A DNA stretch of 64,000 nt from Methylobacterium sp. J-048 (GCF_022829515.1 NZ_JAKSYL010000227.1:1-64000), one strand, 5' to 3'. Positions 35,929-45,368 are shown, numbered from the stretch's first letter. Notes: generated from the letters alone by a model not told the origin. Program-made: numbers and translations.

Positions 35929-37553
35929 CCGCGATGGCCGGTCCCGGCCGGGCCTCCGCCGGCAAATCGTCCGCCGCCAAGGCGCCGGGCGGCCACAATC
36001 CGTGGCTGATCGCCGGCGTGGTGGCGCTGGCGACCTTCATGGAGGTGCTCGACACCACCATCGCCAACGTGGCGCTCCGCTACATCTCCGGTGGTCTCGC
36101 GGTCGGGCCCGACGAGGCGGCCTGGGTGGTGACCAGCTACCTGGTGGCCAACGCGATCACGCTGACGGCGTCGAGCTTTCTCGCGAAGCGCTACGGCCGC
36201 AAGGCGTTCTTCATGTGGTCGGTGGGCCTGTTCACCATCGCGTCGATCCTGTGCGGCTTCGCCTGGAGCCTCGAATCGCTGCTGCTGTTTCGGGTGCTGC
36301 AAGGTCTCGGCGGCGGCGGCATGGCGCCCCTGGCGCAGTCGATCCTGGCGGATTCGTTTCCGCCTGAGAAGCGGGGGCAGGCCTTCGCGCTCTACGGCGT
36401 CGCGATCGTGGTTGCACCGGTGATCGGCCCGACGCTGGGTGGCTGGCTCTCGGACAACGCCTCCTGGCACTGGTGCTTCCTGATCAACGGCCCGATCGGC
36501 GTGATTGCGCTGGGGCTGATGTACTGGCTGATCGAGGACAGCGAGGCGGCCAAGAAGGAGCGCCGCGCCCTGGTGCGCAAGGGCATCCGGTTCGACATCG
36601 TGGGCTTCCTGCTGGTCGCCCTGTTCCTCGGCTCCCTGGAGGTGATCCTCGACGAGGGCCAGCGGAAGGACTGGTTCGGTACCTCGACGCTGATGAACGT
36701 GTCCGGCGTGCTGATGGTCGTCTCGTTCATCGCGATGATCCCGTGGCTCCTGAACCAGAAGAATCCCGCGGTCGATCTGCGCCTGATCGGCAATCGCCAG
36801 TTCGGCTCCTGCTTCCTGGTGATGATGTTCACCGGGGCGATCCTGATCTCGACCACGCAGTTCATCCCGCAGATCACGCAGGAATATTACGGCTACACCG
36901 CCACCCTGTCGGGCCTCGTGCTCGGGCCAGGCGGCATCGTCACGGTGGTGATGATGTTCCTCACCGGCCGCGCCTCGGCCTACGTGCAGCCGAAATGGCT
37001 GATCGCCGCCGGCATGACCATCGTGGCGTTGGGGATGTACGACCTGACGCGGCTCAACGGGACGACCACCTTCGCGTTCTTCGCGTGGTCGCGGGTCTAT
37101 ATCGGCATCGGCCTGCCGATGGTGTTCCTGTCGATCACCTCGGCCTCCTACGAAGGCCTGCGCAAGGACCAGACCGACCAGGCCTCGGCCCTGATCAACG
37201 TCGCCCGCAACGTCGGCGGCTCGCTGGGCGTCTCGCTCGCCCAGAACATCCTGGCCTATCGCAGCCAGTTCCATCAGAGCCGGCTGGTCGAGAGCGTCAA
37301 CCCGTCGGCGCCGGCCTACCAGGAGACCATGCGCCAGGCGACGCAGTACTTCTCCGAGCATGGCTATGCCGGCGTCGAGGCCCAGGGCCAGGCGACCGCC
37401 TGGATCGGCAGCGTGCTGCAGACCGAGGTGGCCTACTGGGCCTATATCGACGTGTTCTGGGTGCTGGGCCTGGTCGCAGCCTGCGCGGTGCCGCTCGCCC
37501 TGAGCCTGAAATCGGTCAAGCTCGGCGGCGGCGCACCGGCGGGCGGGCACTGA
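35925..37553 (+). CDS. MFS multidrug efflux permease, DHA2 (EmrB/QacA) family
   Basis: A 542-residue permease with fourteen membrane segments. FMEVLDTTIANVALRYISGGL is the DHA2 motif D1, FLAKRYGRKAFFMWSVGLF motif A, and FALYGVAIVVAPVIGPTLGGWL motif C. It exports hydrophobic drugs with proton antiport, together with the upstream EmrA-type protein. GTG at 35925 overlaps the TGA of that gene (GTGA); an ATG lies nine bases later. No outer-membrane TolC-type gene is near. It converges on the lytic transglycosylase gene with a 12-base gap. Confidence 0.93.
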   Translation: MTAMAGPGRASAGKSSAAKAPGGHNPWLIAGVVALATFMEVLDTTIANVALRYISGGLAVGPDEAAWVVTSYLVANAITLTASSFLAKRYGRKAFFMWSVGLFTIASILCGFAWSLESLLLFRVLQGLGGGGMAPLAQSILADSFPPEKRGQAFALYGVAIVVAPVIGPTLGGWLSDNASWHWCFLINGPIGVIALGLMYWLIEDSEAAKKERRALVRKGIRFDIVGFLLVALFLGSLEVILDEGQRKDWFGTSTLMNVSGVLMVVSFIAMIPWLLNQKNPAVDLRLIGNRQFGSCFLVMMFTGAILISTTQFIPQITQEYYGYTATLSGLVLGPGGIVTVVMMFLTGRASAYVQPKWLIAAGMTIVALGMYDLTRLNGTTTFAFFAWSRVYIGIGLPMVFLSITSASYEGLRKDQTDQASALINVARNVGGSLGVSLAQNILAYRSQFHQSRLVESVNPSAPAYQETMRQATQYFSEHGYAGVEAQGQATAWIGSVLQTEVAYWAYIDVFWVLGLVAACAVPLALSLKSVKLGGGAPAGGH

Positions 37554-37565
37554 CGCGCGCTGGCA

Positions 37566-38855
37566 TCAGACGCCGTCCGGAGGCAGCGCCTCCGTCACCT
37601 CGATGCGACGGCTGTCGAGAGCCTGTCCGGCCTCGTTGGCCGCGGTCTCGGTCGGGGCGGGGGCCTTGTCGGCGGCACCTGCCACCGCGACGACGCCCTG
37701 GTAGCGGTTCAGGCGGCGGTCGATCATGCCGTCGATTCGACCGTGCAGCTCCGCCACCGTCAGGCTGCGGCGCTTGCCGCCGGACTTCTCGGTGAACAGG
37801 CTGCGATTGGCCCGGGCAGCGCTGCGGAACTCGCGCCCCGCCACCTCGTCGGGCTTCTCGGAAGACAGCGACAGGAAACGTCCGGCGCTAGCGCTGCCGA
37901 GGAAATGGGCGAGGTACAGCTCGGTGGTGGTGAGCGCCCGTCCAACCTTGGCCTCGATCCGCTCGCGGTCGCGCTTGATCAGCTCGGCTGCCATCAGCGC
38001 GGCGACGCGGGGGTCGTTGCGCAGGCCGAGCACGCGGGCGCGCATCGTACCGGCGACGGTGATCGCCGTGCCGCGGCCCTTCACGGCGGCGGCCTCCTCG
38101 CCAAGGCCGTAGCGGGCGCCGTAATCGCGGATCATCTCCAGCCAGGTCCGGGCGACGAACTGGAACAGGCCCTGCGCCGAGGAGGTCCCGGCCTTGGCAT
38201 CGGTGTCGAAGCTCGATTCCTTGTCGGCCAGCGCCATCATGTAGACCGGGTCGACGCCGGCCTCGTCGGAGGCCTTCACGATCGTGTCGACCACCTTGCG
38301 CGGCACGCTTCGCTCGCCGAACCGGACCGAATCCTCCCCCTGTTCCTGGGTCACCCGCGGCAGGGTCGCGAGGTCGTCCTGGATCAGTGCGGTGGTCGCC
38401 GGCTCCTGATCCTCGATCGGCAAGCCGGTCCAGGCGTCGGGGCTCTCCGCCGGGGTGGCGTCCGAGAAGGCGGCGCGTAATCCCTGGTGCGAACCGCCGG
38501 CGAGCATCCAGCCGCTGTCGGCCTCGGTGGCCTGCACCTGGGCCGCGCGCGGGCTGGTGTCGATCCGGTCGTGGGCCTGCGCGGCGGGCGCGAAGAAAGC
38601 CGGCGCGAAGGCCGATTGCGGCAGGACCAGCCCGGCGGCGACGCTCAGGGCCAAGGTTCCGATCAGGCGGCGCAGGCGGATGTGGCCCGTGCGGCGAAGT
38701 GACCGGCCTCCGGCTTCGCGGTGAAATCCATCGGTTTGCCGCAGCAGCCAGGCCACGGTCTCGGTGTCGAAACAGCCCGTGCCATTCGGTGCAGTCGGCA
38801 CGAGTCGGCTCACGTCGTCGGCGCAACGCGCCGGCTCCGGGAAAACCCCCATCAT
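37566..38855 (-). CDS. Lytic transglycosylase-domain protein
   Basis: A 429-residue protein. One hydrophobic segment at about 60-85 (RLIGTLALSVAAGLVLPQSAFA) serves as signal anchor or late signal peptide. The catalytic part is VDPVYMMALADKESSFDTDAKAGTSSAQGLFQFVARTWLEMI at about 205-245, where the E in KESS is the likely general acid, and GTSSAQGLFQF is the SLT family motif. It cleaves murein glycan strands. The N-terminal 55 residues are cysteine-containing and unusual. Two adjacent ATG codons open the frame. The C-terminal tail is low-complexity. Confidence 0.85.
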   Translation of the reverse strand: MMGVFPEPARCADDVSRLVPTAPNGTGCFDTETVAWLLRQTDGFHREAGGRSLRRTGHIRLRRLIGTLALSVAAGLVLPQSAFAPAFFAPAAQAHDRIDTSPRAAQVQATEADSGWMLAGGSHQGLRAAFSDATPAESPDAWTGLPIEDQEPATTALIQDDLATLPRVTQEQGEDSVRFGERSVPRKVVDTIVKASDEAGVDPVYMMALADKESSFDTDAKAGTSSAQGLFQFVARTWLEMIRDYGARYGLGEEAAAVKGRGTAITVAGTMRARVLGLRNDPRVAALMAAELIKRDRERIEAKVGRALTTTELYLAHFLGSASAGRFLSLSSEKPDEVAGREFRSAARANRSLFTEKSGGKRRSLTVAELHGRIDGMIDRRLNRYQGVVAVAGAADKAPAPTETAANEAGQALDSRRIEVTEALPPDGV

Positions 38856-39206
38856 CGGTCCTTTTCTAGATCGTCCCTCGTATCGGCCCGGCGTCTGGCG
38901 GCAGGGTTCCTGGGAGCGGCGGCCCTATCGGCGCCGGCCGTGACCAGAATGGGACGGCTCCGTGATTCAAGCGTGGCACGGTCAACGAAGGGTTAATCCG
39001 GCTTCTCGGGGCCGCCGCCACGCCCTGATCCGGCCACTGATCGGGCCGACCGGGCGCAACGTTGTCGCATTCGGGTTGGAACGGGCCACGATCGGGCCAG
39101 TTAAATAACGCCCCGGGGATCGACTAATCGTTTCCAAGACGCGACCCGCCCAAGACGCGACCCGCCGAATACGCGATCCGCGTCCCCACAAGGACAGTTT
39201 TTACCA
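38856..39206 (+). promoter_or_regulatory. Intergenic region upstream of the inositol cluster
   Basis: A 351-base gap between divergent genes with no supported frame. It holds AT-rich sequence (GTTAAATAACG near 39101) likely to be part of the ino1 promoter, followed by the tandem repeats listed separately, and AAGGAC just before the ino1 start. Confidence 0.4.
39136..39182. repeat. Three tandem 16-base repeats before ino1
   Basis: AAGACGCGACCCGCCC (39136-39151), AAGACGCGACCCGCCG (39152-39167) and a diverged third copy AATACGCGATCCGCG (39168-39182). They end 24 bases from the ino1 ATG, inside its probable leader or promoter. Direct repeats at a fixed 16-base step may be operator sites or a replication-slippage product. 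Confidence 0.75.
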
Positions 39207-40397
39207 ATGAGCATGCAGACCGGTCGCCGTGTCGGCGTCGCCTTCGTTGGCATGGGTGGTGCCGTCGCCACCACCGCCATCGCCGGCATCGAGATGATCA
39301 AGTCCGGCTCGAACCGGCTCGACGGACTGCCGCTCGCCGGCCTCTCCGTGGCGGGCATGGCCGACTACAAGGATCTCGTGTTCGGCGGCTGGGACCTCAA
39401 CGGCGACGATCTCGCCTCGGCCGCGGCCGGTCACGGTGTGCTGTCGAAGGACGACATCGAGGACGGTGCCCAGGCGCTGAAGGGCATCACGCCCTGGCCG
39501 GCGGTTGGCAGCGCCAAGTTCTGCAAGAACATCGACGGCAGCAACCGGATCGTCGCCGCCGGCCACCGCGAGGCGGTCTCGATCATCGCCAACGATCTGC
39601 GGCGCTTCCGGCAGGAGAGCAACCTCGACGAGGTCGTGGTCGTGAACCTCGCCTCCACCGAGCGCTGGCCTGACCTGTCCGACCCGACCTTGAACTCCTC
39701 GGACGCCTTCGAGAAGGGGCTGGATTCCAGCGACGAGTCGATCTCCCCCGCGATGCTCTACGCCTATGCGGCGATCAAGAGCGGCATCCCCTACGCCAAC
39801 TTCACCCCGAGCATCGCCGCCGACGTGCCGGCCTTGCTCGAACTGGCCAAGGAGATGAACGTCCCGGTGGCCGGCAAGGACGGCAAGACCGGCCAGACCA
39901 TGATGAAGACGGTGCTGGCCCCGGCCTTCAAGGCCCGCGCCCTCCACGTCAATGGCTGGTTCTCGACCAACATCCTCGGCAACCGTGACGGGCTCGCTCT
40001 GAACGACCCGAACTCGCTGCAGTCGAAGCTCAACACCAAGGGCACGGTGCTCGACTCGATCCTTGGCTACCCGGTCGAGGACCACCTCGTGCACATCCAC
40101 TATTACCGCCCGCGCGGCGACGACAAGGAAGCCTGGGACAACATCGACGTCACTGGCTTCATGGGCCAGCGCATGCAGATCAAGGTCAACTTCCTCTGCA
40201 AGGACTCGATTCTGGCCGCGCCGCTGGTGATCGAGATCGCCCGTGTGCTCGACTTGGCGAAGAAGCGCGGCGACGGCGGCGTGCAGGAACAGCTCTCGAC
40301 CTTCTTCAAGGCGCCGATGGTGAAGAACGGCCGCGGGCCGGAACACGCCTTCGGCAAGCAGGTGACGATGCTGCTCGACTGGCTCGGCGTTCACTGA
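39207..40397 (+). CDS. ino1: Inositol-3-phosphate synthase
   Basis: A 396-residue enzyme turning glucose 6-phosphate into inositol phosphate with bound NAD. RRVGVAFVGMGGAVATTAIAG is the Rossmann loop; SIAADVPALLELAKEMNVPVAGKDGKTGQTMMKTVLAP is the central active-site block with the catalytic lysines; VNGWFSTNILGNRDGLAL is conserved also. It is of the prokaryotic type, a little longer than the mycobacterial Ino1. First gene of the 39207-50413 cluster. Its stop overlaps the next start (TGATG), so HD-like protein and synthase are coupled. Free-living alphaproteobacteria seldom need inositol for membranes, which points to a special product. Confidence 0.95.
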   Translation: MSMQTGRRVGVAFVGMGGAVATTAIAGIEMIKSGSNRLDGLPLAGLSVAGMADYKDLVFGGWDLNGDDLASAAAGHGVLSKDDIEDGAQALKGITPWPAVGSAKFCKNIDGSNRIVAAGHREAVSIIANDLRRFRQESNLDEVVVVNLASTERWPDLSDPTLNSSDAFEKGLDSSDESISPAMLYAYAAIKSGIPYANFTPSIAADVPALLELAKEMNVPVAGKDGKTGQTMMKTVLAPAFKARALHVNGWFSTNILGNRDGLALNDPNSLQSKLNTKGTVLDSILGYPVEDHLVHIHYYRPRGDDKEAWDNIDVTGFMGQRMQIKVNFLCKDSILAAPLVIEIARVLDLAKKRGDGGVQEQLSTFFKAPMVKNGRGPEHAFGKQVTMLLDWLGVH

Positions 40398-41302
40398 TGT
40401 CCGATGCCGCGGCGCCGGTTGCCTTGCGCGAACTCTTCGTCGAGATGAACGATCTCAAGCGTGTCCGCTCGGCGGGCCGCGACGGGTCGATCGCCGAGCG
40501 GTTGTTCGCGCAAGGGTGGAGTTTGCTCACCGGTGGCGCCTCGGCCGAGGATGTCGCCCTCGACATCACCGCGACGACGCTCGCGGCAACCCGCCTGTGC
40601 GACCTCGACGCCGCCTTCCTGGCGGCCGCGGGCCTCTCAGATGCGGCCGCCTCCGCCGTGCTGGTCGCTGGTTTCGACGCCGTCACCGGCGACCTCGATC
40701 CGATGCTTCGGGATCGCCTGCGCGGCCGGCTCGCGCCGCGTCCGCCCGGCCAGCCCGGCCCTCTGCCGGCCTTCGTGGCGGCGCTGGCCCAGCAGCCGCG
40801 GGCTGGGGTGACCTGTCCCGGCCGGGCCCGGATCCTGCTGGAGCCCCCCGAGAACCACGCCGAGCATTGCCTGATTGTGGCGGTCTACGCCGTTTGCCTC
40901 AGCCCATTCTACCGGGCGGATCCCGGGACCGTGTTTCTGGCCGCGATGGCGCATCACTTTCACAACGCGGCGATGCCCGATGCCGGCTTCACCGGCGAGA
41001 TGCTGCTCGGCGACCATCTCGGCCTGATCATGGCCGTCACCACCGGCTGGGCGATGGCCGAACTCGACGCCCCCCTGCGCGGTCACGTCGAGCGCGCCCG
41101 TGCGGTGCTGCCGGACGACGCCACCGCCGAGGGCCGCGCCTTCCATGCCGCGGATTGCGTCGACCGCGTCCTGCAGATCGCCCAGCATCTGCGGGGCGCA
41201 TCGACCACGATGGCCGCTGTGCTGGATAAGTGGGAGCTGGTCCATGCCGGACCGGTGAAGGGGTTCCACGACCGTGTCCTGCGCGACATGCGCATCCCTT
41301 AG
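40397..41302 (+). CDS. HD-domain-like putative hydrolase
   Basis: A 301-residue protein without a firm family name. The C-terminal half has the order of HD phosphohydrolases: ENHAEHCLIVAVYAVCLS (first His), then AMAHHFHNAAMPDAGFTGE where HD has become HH, and FHAADCVDRVLQI (late Asp). The first 130 residues are helical and unassigned. HD enzymes remove phosphate or nucleotides. Overlap of its start with the ino1 stop makes inositol-phosphate a tempting substrate, so it could take the place of an inositol monophosphatase, which is not present. The missing Asp of the HD pair may mean altered metal binding. Reaction is inference only. Confidence 0.65.
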   Translation: MSDAAAPVALRELFVEMNDLKRVRSAGRDGSIAERLFAQGWSLLTGGASAEDVALDITATTLAATRLCDLDAAFLAAAGLSDAAASAVLVAGFDAVTGDLDPMLRDRLRGRLAPRPPGQPGPLPAFVAALAQQPRAGVTCPGRARILLEPPENHAEHCLIVAVYAVCLSPFYRADPGTVFLAAMAHHFHNAAMPDAGFTGEMLLGDHLGLIMAVTTGWAMAELDAPLRGHVERARAVLPDDATAEGRAFHAADCVDRVLQIAQHLRGASTTMAAVLDKWELVHAGPVKGFHDRVLRDMRIP

Positions 41303-41364
41303 GACCAGAGCCGCGTTGTCCGTCAGACCAGGTCGCCCATCTGGCGGGGCGGTTCCGAGAGCCC

Positions 41365-42546
41365 ATGATCCCGTTCGAACTCATATCGCCGTCCACCGGC
41401 AACGCGCTGAAGCCCGACGCGCCGCACGCCCTGCGGGACGCCGGCACCGGCGCGCGCTGGCCCGTCATCGACGGCATTCCCTACCTGCGGGTCGGCCGCG
41501 AGGCGCTGGTCGAGCGGGTGCTGGCCCATCTCGACGCGGGTGAGCCCGACGAGGCGCTGGCCGCCCTGCTGACGGATCAGGATGACTGGTGGAACGGTCC
41601 TCCGGCTGACCCGGCCGGGATCATCCAGCTCATCAAGGACCGTCGCCACGCGACCCTGAGGGACGCGGTCGACCGGCTCGGCTGGGGCCGCGTCGGCGAT
41701 TATTTCCTGCACCGCTGGAGCGACCCGACCTTCCTGGCCGGTCTGACGTTGCTCGAAGCGCATTGGAACGAACCGCGCTGCGTCTTCGAGTTCGCCTGCG
41801 GGATCGGCCATTACCTGCGGGAGCTCGAACGCCGCGGCTGCAAGACCGCAGGCGCCGACGTGGTCTTCGCCAAGCTCTGGGTCGCCCGCCACTGGGTCGT
41901 CGGCCCCAAGCCGCAGCTCGTCTGTTTCGATGCCGGCTCGCCGCACTGGCCGATCCCCGGTGCGCCCGTCGATCTCGTGGTGTGCAACGACGCCTTCTAC
42001 TTCCTCGACGACAAGGCGGCCCTGCTCGAGAACCTGCGCCAGAACGCCGGCGACGACGGCTGGCTGGCCCTCAGCCACATCCACAATCGCGAGTGCCCGG
42101 GCTTTTCCGCCGGCCGGGCTGTCACCGCCGAGGAGATCGCCGAGCTGTTTCCCGACGCCCTCGTGTACGACGACGCGGAGCTGACCCGCGCCCTGGTCGA
42201 GGCTCGGGCACCGGTGCCCCAGGAGCCGGCTGCCCTGCAGAGGTGCGAGGCGTTCTCGGTGGTGGCCGGCCCCGGCATGCGCCCGGCGCCCCGCGCGGTC
42301 GTGGATGGCCTGACCCTGCCCAAGGCCGGGACGATCATGCGGCTCAACCCGCTGTACCAGCCCGAGGGCGACGGCCACGCGATCCACTGGCCCTCCGACC
42401 GCTACCGCGAGGAATATGCCCCCCGGGCCACCTACCCGCTGCAGACGTCGGCGCCTGAGCAGATCACCTTCGACGGCCGCATCGACGGTGCCGAGACGCA
42501 GCGGGTCCGGGCCCGGGAATTCGTCGATCTTCCGGAGCGCTGGTGA
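41365..42546 (+). CDS. SAM-dependent methyltransferase with Trm112-like N-terminus
   Basis: A 393-residue protein. Residues 1-40 (LISPSTGNALKPDAPHALRD, WPVIDGIPYLRVG) look like a cysteine-free Trm112-type segment. The Rossmann methyltransferase follows: CVFEFACGIGHYLRELERRGCKTAGADV (motif I) and DLVVCNDAFYFLDDKAALLENL. About 170 C-terminal residues are unassigned. The ATG at 41365 is preceded by GGTTCCGAGAG; the longer in-frame extension overlaps the previous gene. The next gene starts on its stop codon (TGATG). It may methylate an inositol or sugar intermediate; the substrate cannot be read from sequence. Confidence 0.82.
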   Translation: MIPFELISPSTGNALKPDAPHALRDAGTGARWPVIDGIPYLRVGREALVERVLAHLDAGEPDEALAALLTDQDDWWNGPPADPAGIIQLIKDRRHATLRDAVDRLGWGRVGDYFLHRWSDPTFLAGLTLLEAHWNEPRCVFEFACGIGHYLRELERRGCKTAGADVVFAKLWVARHWVVGPKPQLVCFDAGSPHWPIPGAPVDLVVCNDAFYFLDDKAALLENLRQNAGDDGWLALSHIHNRECPGFSAGRAVTAEEIAELFPDALVYDDAELTRALVEARAPVPQEPAALQRCEAFSVVAGPGMRPAPRAVVDGLTLPKAGTIMRLNPLYQPEGDGHAIHWPSDRYREEYAPRATYPLQTSAPEQITFDGRIDGAETQRVRAREFVDLPERW

Positions 42547-43541
42547 TGGATGCCGTCGGCTGGGGAATCGTCGGCTACGGCTGGGTCGCCCGCGACTACA
42601 TGGCCCCGGGAATCCGGGCCGCCGGGCATCGGCTCGTGGCGGTCTGCGATCCCGACCCGGCCAGCCGGGCGGCGGCGGAACGCGAGGGCGCCCGCACCCA
42701 TGCCGACCTCGCCGGACTCCTCGCCGAGCCGGACGTCGAGGCGGTCTACGTGGCGACCCCGAACCACTTGCACTGGGGCGCCGTCGAGGCGCTCGCGGCC
42801 GCCGGCAAGGCGATCCTGTGCGAGAAGCCGATGGCGGCCACCCTGGCCGACGCCGAGGCCATCATGCAGGCGGTCGAATCCAAAAAGATCTTCTACGGCA
42901 CGGCCTTCGACCAACGGCACCATCCGGCCCACCGGGCGATCCGTGCCCAGATAGAGGCCGGCCGGCTCGGCACCGTCACGGCGATCCGGATCGTCTATGC
43001 CTGTTGGCTCGGGCGCGACTGGTCGGAGGCCGGCCAGCCCAACTGGCGGATCGACGCCGCGCAGGCCGGCGGCGGCGCGCTCATGGACCTCGCCCCCCAC
43101 GGCCTCGACCTCGTGGATTTCCTCCTCGGCGAGCCGATCGCCGACATCGCCGCCCTGACCCAGAGCCGCGCCCAGGATTATGCGGTCGATGACGGCGCCC
43201 TGCTGATCGGCCGCACCGCCGGGGGCGCCCTGGCGAGCCTCCACGTCGCCTACAATTGCCCCGACGCGTTGCCCCGCCGCCGCCTGGAGGTGGTCGGAAC
43301 GAAAGGCATGCTTGTCGCCGAGAACACGATGGGCCAGACCGCCGGCGGCTCCCTGGCTTTCACCGATGGCTTGAGTGGACGCACGGAGCCGGTGGCCTTC
43401 GATACCGAATGCTCGCCCTTCACCGAACAGGTGCGCGCCTTCGGCTCGGCCCTGCGCCGGCCCGAGGAGCGCAGTGCCTATTCCGCCATGCGCGACCTGC
43501 ACACGATGCAACTTGTCGCGCGTGCCTACGGGCTTGGGTAG
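42546..43541 (+). CDS. Gfo/Idh/MocA family oxidoreductase
   Basis: A 331-residue NAD(P)-dependent sugar or cyclitol dehydrogenase. GWGIVGYGWVARDYMAPGI is the dinucleotide loop, VYVATPNHLHWGAVEALAAAGKAILCEKPMA includes the family's EKP lysine, and GGGALMDLAPHGLDLVDFLLG holds the catalytic DxxxH. Relatives oxidise myo-inositol to inosose (IdhA) or reduce sugar ketones. ATG at 42546 shares one base with the upstream stop; a GTG one codon earlier is in frame. In this cluster a role on an inositol ring is plausible. Confidence 0.9.
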   Translation: MDAVGWGIVGYGWVARDYMAPGIRAAGHRLVAVCDPDPASRAAAEREGARTHADLAGLLAEPDVEAVYVATPNHLHWGAVEALAAAGKAILCEKPMAATLADAEAIMQAVESKKIFYGTAFDQRHHPAHRAIRAQIEAGRLGTVTAIRIVYACWLGRDWSEAGQPNWRIDAAQAGGGALMDLAPHGLDLVDFLLGEPIADIAALTQSRAQDYAVDDGALLIGRTAGGALASLHVAYNCPDALPRRRLEVVGTKGMLVAENTMGQTAGGSLAFTDGLSGRTEPVAFDTECSPFTEQVRAFGSALRRPEERSAYSAMRDLHTMQLVARAYGLG

Positions 43542-43598
43542 CGAGCACACGACAGGATGACCGATCGCCGAGCCAACCCCTGGGATTTCCCACCCCCA

Positions 43599-43715
43599 CC
43601 CTCATCCTGAGGTGCCCGCGTCAGCGGGCCTCGATGGAGGGCTCCAGGGGGCGCTGCGCTGTCTTGGAGGGCTCCTTCGAGGCCTCTGCTGCGCTCCGGC
43701 ACCTCAGGATGAGGG
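43599..43715. repeat. Interspersed palindromic repeat between the dehydrogenase and YcaO genes
   Basis: Outer arms CCCTCATCCTGAGGTGC (43599-43615) and GCACCTCAGGATGAGGG (43699-43715) are exact reverse complements, with inner repeats GGAGGGCTCC. Same family as 1-57 and 47653-47776. It may form a stable RNA hairpin and alter expression within the operon. Confidence 0.85.
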
Positions 43716-43766
43716 AGATGGGTGGGATGGGGTGGCGAAGCGGTCCGAGGTAGACGGGAACACGAC

Positions 43767-45368
43767 TTGACCAACGCAGACGCCTCTCACGACCAGGACG
43801 ACCGCGCCCGCCACGACCGGATCAAGGCGCCGCGCCCCTACCGCTTCGGCGCCAAGCGCCGGATCGAGGGGCTGCCGGCGTCGCTGCCCGACCCGGTGCG
43901 GGCCTATCTCGACGTGCTGCCGGAGGGGCGGATCGTCGGCTTCCCCCTGGCGCCGCTGGATCGCACCGGCATCCCGGTCTGGTTCGTGGCCCTGTTCCTC
44001 GACGATCCGTTCTTCGTCGGCGCCATGCCGTCGGGTATCGGCTACGGCGCCACCGACGACGAGGCGCTGATCGGCGCCGTGGCGGAGATCGCCGAAAACC
44101 TGATGCCGTCATTGGCAGTGCTGCCCCGGGCCAAGGAGCGGGCGAGCTATTCCGAGCTGGTGCGGGTCTACGGGGCGAAGTCGGTCGCCGACCCGCTCAC
44201 CCTGTGCCTTCCGGCGGGCTCGCCGGTCGGCCGGGACACGGTGCTCGAATGGACGCCGGCGGTCCGGCACGGGACCGGCGAGATCGTGTTGATGCCGCTC
44301 GATATCGCCGCCACCGATTATTTCGAGCTGTCCGAGGGCTACAAGCCCTTCACCAACCTGATCACCAACGGCCTGGGCGCCGGGCCGGACGTGCCCTTCG
44401 CGCTCGGCCACGGCGTGCTCGAACTGCTCCAGCGCGACGGCAACGGCCTGCTGTTCCGCGCCCTCGACCAGGGCGTGATGCTCGATCTCGACGGGATCGG
44501 GCCGGAGAACGCCGCGATGCTGGCCCGGCTGAACGAGCTGGGCATCCGCGCCCTGCCGAAATTCGCCACCGACCAGTTCGGCCTGACCAACCTCTACGTC
44601 GTCGGTTACGACGCGGATCCGGCGCGGGCGCCCGCGCCGATTGCCCTCTCGGCCTGCGGCGAGGCCTGCGATCCGGACCGGGAGCGGGCCCTGCGCAAGG
44701 CGCTGCTCGAATTCCAGGCCGCCCGCGTGCGCAAGACCTTCGGGCACGGGCCGCTGGACCTCGCTGCCACGGTGACGCCGCCCGGCTACGTCGATGCGTT
44801 CATCCAGAAGGCGCTGCCGAGCCTGGACCTCGAAGAGAGCCGTGCCCTCCAGGCGATGCTCGACTGGATCGCGATGCCAACCGCCGATCTCCGGACCGTG
44901 CTGGCCGACACCGTGTACAGCCAGCGGAGTACCAAGCGGTTCTCGGAGCTGCCCTCCACCGAGGCGGCCGACGGGCATGCACGGGGCAAGATCGCCTGCG
45001 ACCGGCTCACCGAAGCCGGGTTCGACCTGCTCTACGTCGATTGCTCGCCGCTCGGCGGCAGCGTCGGCGTGGTCAAGGCGATCGTGCCCGGGCTCGAAGT
45101 CGAGACGATGAGCTACTACCGGATCGGCGAGCGCAACACGCGCAAGCTCATCGAGCGCGACCACCCGCTGATCCGCTTCGGCGCCGAGAGCGAGACCCTG
45201 CGGCCGGTGCGCCTCACCCCGGAGGCCCTGGAGCGCTTCGGCGGCCAACCCCTGTTCGACATCGCGCTGGCCGAGCAGATCGTCGGTCGGCACTATCCGC
45301 TCTACCGCGAACCGGAATCGCACCACGCGCCGTTCCGGCTCGCCCAGAAGCAGGGGAGGGCGGCGTGA
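43767..45368 (+). CDS. YcaO-fold protein (ATP-dependent amide-activating family)
   Basis: About 533 residues. YcaO marks: GIGYGATDDEALIGAVAEIAENL, then NGLGAGPDVPFALGHGVLELLQRDG (the ATP-binding ExxxRD helix), and SACGEACDPDRERALRKALLEFQAARV. YcaO enzymes use ATP to activate amide oxygens, making azolines, thioamides or amidines. The proline-rich C-terminus of azoline-forming YcaOs is absent, no TfuA, E1-like or precursor-peptide gene is adjacent. The next gene begins on its stop (GTGA). Start: TTG at 43767 avoids the repeat; an ATG at 43722 lies on the repeat's edge. Its presence among cyclitol and sugar genes is the strangest element of the cluster. Confidence 0.82.
   Translation: MTNADASHDQDDRARHDRIKAPRPYRFGAKRRIEGLPASLPDPVRAYLDVLPEGRIVGFPLAPLDRTGIPVWFVALFLDDPFFVGAMPSGIGYGATDDEALIGAVAEIAENLMPSLAVLPRAKERASYSELVRVYGAKSVADPLTLCLPAGSPVGRDTVLEWTPAVRHGTGEIVLMPLDIAATDYFELSEGYKPFTNLITNGLGAGPDVPFALGHGVLELLQRDGNGLLFRALDQGVMLDLDGIGPENAAMLARLNELGIRALPKFATDQFGLTNLYVVGYDADPARAPAPIALSACGEACDPDRERALRKALLEFQAARVRKTFGHGPLDLAATVTPPGYVDAFIQKALPSLDLEESRALQAMLDWIAMPTADLRTVLADTVYSQRSTKRFSELPSTEAADGHARGKIACDRLTEAGFDLLYVDCSPLGGSVGVVKAIVPGLEVETMSYYRIGERNTRKLIERDHPLIRFGAESETLRPVRLTPEALERFGGQPLFDIALAEQIVGRHYPLYREPESHHAPFRLAQKQGRAA

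Noticed and set aside
40397..41302. EboA-type metabolite traffic protein
   Set aside because: Considered because a TIM-barrel epimerase is nearby, but the EboA core is not visible and no UbiA-like or other ebo gene is present; the HD-like residues fit better.
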